From: CAZMRW01 sp964568805
GTDB lineage: Bacteria > Pseudomonadota > Gammaproteobacteria > Methylococcales > Methylomonadaceae
DNA length: 19,666 nucleotides
Direction of reading: 5' to 3'
NCBI GenBank assembly: GCA_964568805.1
Contig: CAZMRW010000083.1
Location: 1 to 19,666 of the forward strand
Positions 13,823 through 19,666 of this stretch are shown here, one piece after another (position 1 is the stretch's first letter; each line of letters begins with the position of its first letter). The notes below the pieces were generated by a model. That model was given only the letters and a program-made list of their open reading frames with translations, searched no databases and was not told the DNA's origin. Position numbers and translations under genes: made by a program.

Positions 13823-14848
13823 ATGGCTACGATCACTCAATACAAAAAAAAGTCAGGCAAGATATCCTACCGCGCGCTTATCAGAATTGCCAAAAACGGC
13901 ACAATAGTTCATATGGAATCAGAGACGTTTGACACCAAGACTTTAGCGAAGGCATGGGCAATGAAGCGGGAAGCAGAGTTATCTGCTCAAAAAGTATTTA
14001 GGCCAAAAGAGAAGCCGCTCAAAATTTCTAAGGTGATTCAAGATTACATTTCACAGTTTGGCCATGGCTATGGGCGCTCGAAAAATTACGACTTAGCCCG
14101 ATTATTGCGATACCCTCTTGCTGAACTCGATATATCAGAACTCAACCCTCAGATACTGATCGCTCATTGCATTGAGCGCAACAAGACAGCTAAGCCACAG
14201 ACCGTTAAAAACGATGTTATTTGGTTGAAAACGGCTATTAGAACCATGCGTTCTGTCAATGGCTTTACTTTTGATCTCGCTGTGTTCGATGATGCTTACG
14301 AAACATTGTGGCGTGAAAAATTGATTGGAAAATCTGTCGAAAGGGAGCGGCGACCTACACGAAAAGAATTATGGGCTTTGTCGCGTTATTTTTATCGACG
14401 CAAACGATCAACGCCTATGTTGCAGTTGATGTGGTTTGCGATTTATTCAGCTCGAAGATTATCTGAAATAACACGCTTAGAGTGGACTGATAATGATGAT
14501 AAGAAGGCAACCGGCTTAGTCCGTGATGCTAAACATCCTCGGCTTAAGGCTGGTAACCATAAGCGATTCAAATATCCTCGATCAGCCTGGAAAATTGTAA
14601 ATAAACAACCAATGGCCAGTAAATATATTTTCCCTTACAATCCTAAAACAATCGGTACAAACTTTGATCGGGCATGTAAAATCCTCGGTATCGTCGATTT
14701 GCATTTTCACGACTTACGTCACGAAGCAACAAGCCGCCTTTTTGAACGCAAACTGGGCATCGTTGACGTTCAGCAAGTGACACTTCATGAGTCATGGAAA
14801 ACCCTTCAGCGGTATGTAAATCTTAATCCTGGTGATGTAGATATTTAA
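13823..14848 (+). CDS. int: tyrosine recombinase, integrase of the dusA-inserted element
   Basis: The 341-residue site-specific recombinase has the catalytic residues in order: Arg212 in ARRLSEITRLEW, Lys237 in the beta-hairpin DAKHPRLKAG, His296 and Arg299 in HFHDLRHEA, His322 in TLHESWKTLQRY, and the nucleophile Tyr331. The N-terminal half has an arm-binding-like segment (TITQYKKKSGKISYRALIR) and a SAM-like core-binding domain. I start it at ATG 13823, because the longer frame from TTG 13772 runs through the repeated operator-like DNA. No clear ribosome-binding site is present. It diverges from dusA and would excise or integrate the element at the dusA 5' end. No excisionase gene is seen near it. 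Confidence 0.92.
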   Translation: MATITQYKKKSGKISYRALIRIAKNGTIVHMESETFDTKTLAKAWAMKREAELSAQKVFRPKEKPLKISKVIQDYISQFGHGYGRSKNYDLARLLRYPLAELDISELNPQILIAHCIERNKTAKPQTVKNDVIWLKTAIRTMRSVNGFTFDLAVFDDAYETLWREKLIGKSVERERRPTRKELWALSRYFYRRKRSTPMLQLMWFAIYSARRLSEITRLEWTDNDDKKATGLVRDAKHPRLKAGNHKRFKYPRSAWKIVNKQPMASKYIFPYNPKTIGTNFDRACKILGIVDLHFHDLRHEATSRLFERKLGIVDVQQVTLHESWKTLQRYVNLNPGDVDI

Positions 14849-14858
14849 TGAACACACA

Positions 14859-15193
14859 TTAAAACAACATTTCGCTCATCGCATTATGTCTTGCATCCTT
14901 ATCAGCATGTGCATACTGCGAGGTAATCGCAATTCTACTATGCCCGAGATTATCCCTGCCACGGTTAATGGAATATTCAATTCATGTCAACAACATGCGT
15001 GTGCCGTACGTATATCTGAGCCAATGGGCGCTTGCTCTTGCCACAATTCTGACGCTTCTAAGTCGGTTTCGGACAAGAAAGAGGCGACTTTCGCGAAAAA
15101 CACCTTCAATACTTTGTGAATCGCTAATGGCTTCAAAGGCAAAACCGATTGCTCCGAATTCGTGGAATCAACGGAAATGTCTCCGACAAGCAA
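14859..15193 (-). pseudogene. decayed C-terminal half of a second tyrosine recombinase
   Basis: Read leftward, three frames in succession give one integrase-like sequence. First comes a helical segment LAIHKVLKVFFAKVASFLSE (frame ending at the stop 14987-14989). Then, one frame over, SAHWLRYTYGTRM contains the HxxR motif. Finally, from about 14981 to the stop at 14859-14861, DNLGHSRIAITSQYAHADKD contains the GHS box and the nucleophile-type Tyr. The family normally reads HWLRHTHA and LGHSSIATTSxYxHAD, so the match is specific. At least two frameshifts or stops break it. It converges with the intact integrase, whose stop is 10 bases away. It is a remnant of an older element or an earlier insertion at this site. 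Confidence 0.75.
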
Positions 15194-15214
15194 GCCTCAC
15201 CGATCAGCAGAGGC

Positions 15215-15230
15215 ACTAGGTCAACCTAGT
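15215..15230. repeat. 16-bp near-perfect palindrome
   Basis: actaggt (15215-15221) and acctagt (15224-15230) are perfect inverted repeats with a two-base centre. On the plus strand it runs into TTTT, but the stem is AT-rich and short. It looks more like a protein-binding palindrome than a terminator. It lies just upstream of the decayed integrase. Confidence 0.4.
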
Positions 15231-15273
15231 TTTGATTTAGCATAGTTTTAAGACTTGTTACGACTTCAAAAAA

Positions 15274-15408
15274 GCGTGCTTATCCGGTTGATACACCAAC
15301 CGTCTACATATAGTTGGTCGGCAATTGAGCAGACTCGATGGGCGTTGAATCTTCATTGATACTAAACACTACCGGTAGTAACTTGGTGTATTAACCGGAT
15401 AAGCACGC
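15274..15408. mobile_element. 135-bp inverted-repeat element (MITE-like)
   Basis: The ends are 26-bp inverted repeats (15274-15299 and 15383-15408, both beginning gcgtgcttatccgg when read inward) that match at 25 of 26 positions. Each end is flanked by six A, which could be a target duplication. The 83-bp centre has no coding potential but holds a perfect 12-bp palindrome actaccggtagt (15368-15379) and a small ccaac/gttgg hairpin. The size fits a MITE, mobilised by a transposase elsewhere. Read on the minus strand, the stem is followed by TTTTTT, so it could also terminate the leftward transfer operon. No transposase gene is present. Confidence 0.6.
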
Positions 15409-15499
15409 AAAAAAGTTCTCTCAACTTCTAATGGATACCTTTGTCGCCAAACTTTCGACTCTTTAGAAGACACCAGAACTTCCTTCGACTTCTACGGTT

Positions 15500-16114
15500 T
15501 TAATAATTTGGGTAATGCGTAATCGCCAAGCTGATAAAAACGCTGATTAATACTGTAAATGTCGGAATAATTGACAGAGGTATTGGGATGGGACAAATCA
15601 GCCACAAAATTATCATGAAGATTGACGCCAACAGCATGTGAACCGATGTGTTGTAAATCGGCGGTATCGGCGGACTGAAGGTATCGGATTTCAATCTTCG
15701 CTCGAAAATCCCTGCAATGAGTCCCATCACCATCGGTATCAGCAACCAGATTGACCATTTTGACAAAATGACCCTGCGCAAGGCCATGCAATAGGCCTGA
15801 AGTTTTACCGAAGCAGCCCAGTCACCGGGTATGTCGGCTATTGCTTCTCCAATATGATCGCCGCTGTTTCTGAATTTATTTGAATCGTCGTGCTTATCTC
15901 GAAATTCATTGGCAAACGCTGCAATCAACGTTAAGTTATTTTTATACAGAGTGATCAGCTCCTTATTCATCTCGTCCTTTTCACCCAAAATACTGATGGC
16001 GGCGTTGTAGTCTTGCCGTATAGTCAGCGACATGGTTTTTGGACTTAACAGCGCTGGCAATGCCAGTGGCGTAAAAATTATAATCATCAACCAAATCAGG
16101 AAATGCTTCCCCAT
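15500..16114 (-). CDS. DUF4400-like conjugation-associated membrane protein
   Basis: The 204-residue protein has a membrane helix at the N-terminus (HFLIWLMIIIFTPLALPALL), a central soluble region of about 80 residues, and membrane helices in the C-terminal half (IWLLIPMVMGLIAGIFERRL, then two closely spaced hydrophobic stretches). The pattern, with FERRLK after the second helix, and the place downstream of traD are those of DUF4400 proteins of SXT/R391 and IncA/C elements (called TraJ there), needed for conjugation in an unknown way. I start it at ATG 16114, five bases after the upstream stop. The longer frame from 16201 would overlap the neighbour by 82 bases. It is the last gene of the leftward operon; the inverted-repeat element follows. 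Confidence 0.78.
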   Translation of the reverse strand: MGKHFLIWLMIIIFTPLALPALLSPKTMSLTIRQDYNAAISILGEKDEMNKELITLYKNNLTLIAAFANEFRDKHDDSNKFRNSGDHIGEAIADIPGDWAASVKLQAYCMALRRVILSKWSIWLLIPMVMGLIAGIFERRLKSDTFSPPIPPIYNTSVHMLLASIFMIILWLICPIPIPLSIIPTFTVLISVFISLAITHYPNY

Positions 16115-16119
16115 TGACG

Positions 16120-16701
16120 TTAGTCTGTCAAATCGCGTTGAAAACTTTCCAATAATCCCGCTAATTTCAACTCGTTCATAGTAAATACTCTTGATGCACA
16201 CAGGATTTTGCTCTGTGGACTCCCGAATGCATCGTGGGGTTTGTTAACCCATGTTAGCTCTTCGCTTGCTGACGATCTCATAATGTCATCCAGATAGCCA
16301 TGAGTATTCGGATCATAAGCCGACCATCCCCCTTTGTACTTGATCATGAGCGTCAATCCCAGGCACTGTACCAATTCCTCGGATACGCGACAGATAAAGG
16401 CTTTTTGCTCGGCAAGGTCGTCATTATCGGTTTGGATCACTTGTTCGGCATCGCTTAACCCACTCGCTAAACAATTGACCAGTAAACTTTCATCTCGTTT
16501 TCTTGGGTCGGGCCAGTACAAGGTCAGCAGTGACGTTAATCGCTGTGATGATTCGCGTAGATTGGGCCATCGTGCAAATAGTTCTTGCGCTGCGGGTTGG
16601 CGTCTTGTGGCCCTGCATGCTTTTTTCATTTCAATGGAAGGCGATTGCAATGGCTGTTTGAGTGGTTTTTTCAAAAAAAGTAAAGCTGCTTGATCTGACA
16701 T
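16120..16701 (-). CDS. unknown transfer-operon protein
   Basis: The 193-residue soluble protein has no signal peptide or membrane helix. The N-terminal 45 residues are basic (KKPLKQ, EMKKACRATRR). The rest is mostly helical and acidic, with WPNLRESSQRLTSLLTLYWPDPRKRDE and a central cysteine-containing helix. I do not recognise a domain. It starts eight bases after the traD stop, with the ribosome-binding site agga overlapping that stop region. The DUF4400-like gene follows five bases after it, so the three are one operon. Elements of the SXT/IncA/C type often have a small variable gene at this place. Confidence 0.8.
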   Translation of the reverse strand: MSDQAALLFLKKPLKQPLQSPSIEMKKACRATRRQPAAQELFARWPNLRESSQRLTSLLTLYWPDPRKRDESLLVNCLASGLSDAEQVIQTDNDDLAEQKAFICRVSEELVQCLGLTLMIKYKGGWSAYDPNTHGYLDDIMRSSASEELTWVNKPHDAFGSPQSKILCASRVFTMNELKLAGLLESFQRDLTD

Positions 16702-16709
16702 GTGAAATC

Positions 16710-18527
16710 CTAGTGCGTAATAATAGGCAGTCGTCCCTTGATGACCCGGCCGCCGGCTATTGATGCGATGTAATGAAAATTAGGGAGGTGTCCCAGTAAG
16801 TGTTGCGGGAACAAATCGTGTTCGCTAAACGTTAATGACTGTCCGCTATTGCCGGAATAGTGAGCAAAGTTTTCGGCCGAATTAACGCCGCTGGAAATAC
16901 TCTGTTGAACGGTTTTAATGTAGGTTTGCCCGAAGGTCTCAACAACAAACTTTTGTGTTTCCCCATCCTTGATACGCAAGGTAATTAAATTGTTACAGTT
17001 ACCGATAACCTGCCGTGCGCGTGCCTCGTCGCCCAGTCTTGCCACAATATCCGGCAAGGTTTGCGTCGCCATGACGACCTGGAATCCGGCGCCACGACCT
17101 TTGTTGAGAATCTGGATAAACGGCAAATTCACCACTTCCGCAGCCTCGTCAACGAACATTGAGATGCGCCCAAATTTCTTGCCGCTGTTGTAAATCATGC
17201 CCGCGACCGACGCGAAATCAGCCAATACAATGGATCCAATAGCCGACGAAACAATAGAATCTGACAAGGAATCAAGCCCTACATACAGCACATGCTTTCC
17301 GGAAATAATGTTCGATGTATCAAAGATTGGCCGGTGATCGTTTGAATCTTCCTCGTCAGGCGATAGAAGATCGCCCAAATCGCCGGATGTCAGCATGTTC
17401 AACACCGGGATCAGCGATGCGATCATCTTCGAAAAGTGCATGCGATTGTGCTCGACCAGAGACAGAAGCCCGTCTATGCCTTCCGAACCTTTTGGCCCAT
17501 TGCTTAGTGTGGTTCGATACCATTCAACAATAGCCAGCCATTCCGGGTTAGTAATGGTTTCCATTTTTTTGGCTTTGCCGGCCTTGGCTTTTACAAAAAA
17601 AGGATCGGCACTGTTTTTCCAGTCCGGATCGACGCGATCGGCGTGCGCCTCTATTGCTTTAATCAACAGCGCTTCGGCGCCGCCCTCGATGTAATAGCGC
17701 AACTGTTTAATGGACGGGCGTTTGCCGGTTTCCAGTAGCCCTTGTGCAACCAGATTTAGCGCACGAAACGAAAACGCTGTAAAGGCATCGGAACCGCCCG
17801 ATTGCGATGGTAATAATGCTGCAATTCGCGAAGCAATTTCTGTGGTGCGCGTGAAATTGCGCATGGGATCCAAGCGGATTGATGATCCTGGAAATGCGGG
17901 ATGGAAAAACAGGAAAGCGTCACCCCGTCCAGCTCGCTTACATTCCAGTTCCATGCGATCCCGTAACTCCCTGTCACCTTTGGGATCAATCATAATCACA
18001 GTGTCGCCACGTTGAATGGCTTGCGTTACCATGAGTTCATAAGCTCGGGTTTTCCCAGCGCCAGTCGTACCAAACATAATGGTATGCCCTTCCAGTGACT
18101 TGAGGGGGATATTGACCTCATTTTCCTTGCCGAGATTCAGTCCATGTATCCAGGGGCTACCTGGATGCTCCTGGTCATCGCTCATTTTGATACCGGATAG
18201 CATGGTGTCGACCGCTCGCTGCGTATGGATCGGCATCCAGTCGAACCCCCAGCCAAACCACATCTTTTCAGGCTGGATCAATTTCAATAACTTGTCGACA
18301 TCCAAAAACGTCAGCATTTGACCTAATCGTCCGCGCCTCACCCAATCCAGACCTTTTACCGCCGATTGCAAGGTTAGCAAGCCAAAGCAGATCCATGGTA
18401 TTAGCATGGAATTTCCACCGGGCAGCACAAGGTACGCCGTGAACGTGGTTGCTGTCGCTACAAACCAGGCTGCCGCGATATACAGCTCATAGGGCTGGCG
18501 AATGTAGGGATCGTAATTATTTGCCAT
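16710..18527 (-). CDS. traD: type IV coupling protein TraD (SXT/TOL class)
   Basis: TraD is the inner-membrane ATPase that hands the relaxase-DNA complex to the conjugative secretion channel. The 605 residues include two N-terminal membrane helices (about 14-35 and 41-58), Walker A GTTGAGKT (153-160), DPKGDRELRDR, Walker B ISMFVDEA (455-462), and the conserved ILNKGRGAGFQVVMATQT. The conserved C-terminal segment FGQTYIKTVQQS follows. This is the pattern of the SXT/TOL subfamily rather than F-type TraD. The start overlaps the end of the traI-like gene by 11 bases, showing translational coupling. Confidence 0.95.
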   Translation of the reverse strand: MANNYDPYIRQPYELYIAAAWFVATATTFTAYLVLPGGNSMLIPWICFGLLTLQSAVKGLDWVRRGRLGQMLTFLDVDKLLKLIQPEKMWFGWGFDWMPIHTQRAVDTMLSGIKMSDDQEHPGSPWIHGLNLGKENEVNIPLKSLEGHTIMFGTTGAGKTRAYELMVTQAIQRGDTVIMIDPKGDRELRDRMELECKRAGRGDAFLFFHPAFPGSSIRLDPMRNFTRTTEIASRIAALLPSQSGGSDAFTAFSFRALNLVAQGLLETGKRPSIKQLRYYIEGGAEALLIKAIEAHADRVDPDWKNSADPFFVKAKAGKAKKMETITNPEWLAIVEWYRTTLSNGPKGSEGIDGLLSLVEHNRMHFSKMIASLIPVLNMLTSGDLGDLLSPDEEDSNDHRPIFDTSNIISGKHVLYVGLDSLSDSIVSSAIGSIVLADFASVAGMIYNSGKKFGRISMFVDEAAEVVNLPFIQILNKGRGAGFQVVMATQTLPDIVARLGDEARARQVIGNCNNLITLRIKDGETQKFVVETFGQTYIKTVQQSISSGVNSAENFAHYSGNSGQSLTFSEHDLFPQHLLGHLPNFHYIASIAGGRVIKGRLPIITH

Positions 18528-19563
18528 CCAATAAATCAGCCTTTACCAGAAAATATTGCGATTGCTTTTCGCCTAAAAAATCCATACCCGTTTCAAGGCC
18601 ATCCACCAAGACCAATAGCTCGGCTGCTTTCAACACGGACACACAATCCCTCAGATTCAGGTTAGTATTCCTCAGCCCTTTAGCAATGACCTTGGTAATT
18701 CCACCGGGTCTCGATTCCAAAAATTCAATCGGGAGTTTTTTAAGCCTGTTCAACACTATTCCGCTGCGCGATTTCAATTCGTCATGGTTTGGCTTTTCTT
18801 TCTGTGTGTTCGTGTTACCGAACAGTTTTGAAATGTCTGAATTACTGTCTGCTTTTGTGGTTCCTGCAGTTGATTTGATTTTGTCTTTCTTTTGTGATTG
18901 TGATGTCCCTGTCAATTCACTCAGTAAAACCGATGCCGCATTACTGTGTTTCTCATCGACTTCGAGTAGGGTTTCACGGGGCGAATTAACTTTACTTGGC
19001 TTCTCAGAAGTCTTGAAAGCTTCTGAGGGCTTTGAGGCAGTCTTTGGACTTGGTTTTTTTGTATTATCCAGTTCTTCGAAGACTTTCTGCGACTTCCGAG
19101 CGCTCGTCAGAAGTTCTGAGGCGCTTTCAGTCGGTTCCGGATTATCCGTTTTTTTAGAATCTGAATATTTTAGGACTTCTGGCGACTCCTGATCGGTTGA
19201 GAGAGGTTCTGACAAATTTTTATCTTCAGCATTGTTGACCACTTCAGATGAACTAGCGTAAGCGGTCTGTTTATTGTGGTAGTCTGATGCGTAATCATCG
19301 TCGTATTGATTGGTTTCTACCGGCTTCACCTGTCTTCCGAACAGAATGTCCATTTCAATAGTTCGGCTCGGCTCACTACGAGTCTCTTCAGTTTTTGTTG
19401 ATGTCGATGATCCTTTAATTTCGTCCTGCCCAGCGTGGCTCGATTTGTCCGGTTTTCCAAACAGGATTTCCATGTCGGTTTTTTCCGTCGAATCTTCTCT
19501 GTCAAGAATTGATCCTGACTTGATTTTGCTATCAGCATTTGCATGAGTTTCTTTCCTCGACAC
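18517..19563 (-). CDS. traI: C-terminal part of a TraI (MobH-type) relaxase
   Basis: The frame encodes 348 residues. Residues 1-260 are a hydrophilic linker rich in Ser, Thr, Lys, Glu and Asp, without predicted structure. Residues 261-348 form a compact domain (NRLKKLPIEFLESRPGG to YFLVKADLLDGK) like the winged-helix C-terminal domain of TraI_2/MobH relaxases, which nick the origin of transfer. The nominal start is GTG 19563, the first possible start after a TAA at 19630-19632. It has no ribosome-binding site, and the linker-like composition continues upstream to about 19620. I conclude it is the 3' part of a longer traI, interrupted by a frameshift. It precedes traD, as traI does in SXT-type elements. 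The linker carries repeated ILFG motifs. Confidence 0.65.
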   Translation of the reverse strand: MSRKETHANADSKIKSGSILDREDSTEKTDMEILFGKPDKSSHAGQDEIKGSSTSTKTEETRSEPSRTIEMDILFGRQVKPVETNQYDDDYASDYHNKQTAYASSSEVVNNAEDKNLSEPLSTDQESPEVLKYSDSKKTDNPEPTESASELLTSARKSQKVFEELDNTKKPSPKTASKPSEAFKTSEKPSKVNSPRETLLEVDEKHSNAASVLLSELTGTSQSQKKDKIKSTAGTTKADSNSDISKLFGNTNTQKEKPNHDELKSRSGIVLNRLKKLPIEFLESRPGGITKVIAKGLRNTNLNLRDCVSVLKAAELLVLVDGLETGMDFLGEKQSQYFLVKADLLDGK

Positions 19564-19621
19564 CGATACCGGTTTTTCTGATACTGATGGAGCCCCATCA
19601 TCGCTATCATCACTGAGCCAC

Positions 19622-19666
19622 TTGCAAAATTATCGACCGGCAAGCGGTGTAAGTTAATAAAGACTC
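19622..19666 (-). pseudogene. upstream part of traI in a shifted frame
   Basis: The frame coming in from the right edge reads VFINLHRLPVDNFA and then loses sense. One base of shift leads into KWLSDDSDDGAPSVSEKP, which has the same acidic, serine-rich character as the linker of the 348-residue frame. The joined reading is continuous, so the break is probably a one-base deletion near the A-run at 19626-19629, in the genome or in the assembly. Confidence 0.5.

Noticed and set aside
14886..15219. Two plus-strand frames of 77 and 83 codons
   Set aside because: They are opposite the decayed integrase, overlap each other and have no ribosome-binding site or family features.
16115..16201. 29-residue N-terminal extension of the DUF4400-like protein
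   Set aside because: It overlaps the upstream gene by 82 bases. ATG 16114 directly precedes the first membrane helix and sits just after the upstream stop.
18449..19192. Plus-strand frame of 247 codons
   Set aside because: It is antisense to the end of traD and the repetitive traI linker. Serine- and phenylalanine-rich translation is what the complement of a Glu/Lys/Ser-rich linker gives.

Overview
The window looks like a gammaproteobacterial chromosome. The housekeeping proteins (Fnr, HemH, FolE, DusA, PurT) read as gammaproteobacterial. A methanotroph-like Methylococcales host is my guess from general resemblance; nothing here proves it. Three kinds of DNA lie side by side.

(1) Positions 1 to about 3000 are a string of integron gene cassettes, all reading rightward, separated by attC recombination sites. 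Three sites (265-354, 1018-1089, 1651-1772) have canonical R''/R' boxes and stems with the expected extrahelical bases. Two more (2414-2476 and 2835-2878) are damaged. The cassettes encode the tail of an unknown protein, a protein with a HEPN-type RNase motif, a GNAT acetyltransferase, an unknown 88-residue protein, a zinc-ribbon protein, a HicA/HicB pair whose hicA has lost its 5' end, and a VOC (glyoxalase-fold) remnant. No integron integrase is in the window. If present, it should lie to the left.

(2) Positions 3157 to 13721 are stable chromosome, almost all on the minus strand: alanine dehydrogenase, an Fnr-type oxygen sensor, an unknown membrane protein, a mutS-like/purT/lytic transglycosylase operon and a dusA-folE-hemH operon. 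A small plus-strand lipoprotein gene next to fnr has a near-perfect FNR box spaced for a class II FNR-activated promoter.

(3) Positions 13722 to 19666 are the end of an integrative conjugative element inserted at the 5' end of dusA. A tyrosine integrase diverges from dusA. A decayed second integrase converges on it. A 135-bp inverted-repeat element follows. Then comes a leftward transfer operon, transcribed traI (C-terminal part) > traD > unknown 193-residue gene > DUF4400-like gene. The traI reading frame appears broken by a one-base shift near 19621-19632. The pilus and secretion genes expected beyond the DUF4400-like gene in SXT/IncA/C-type elements are not at this end.

No tRNA, rRNA or CRISPR array was recognised.
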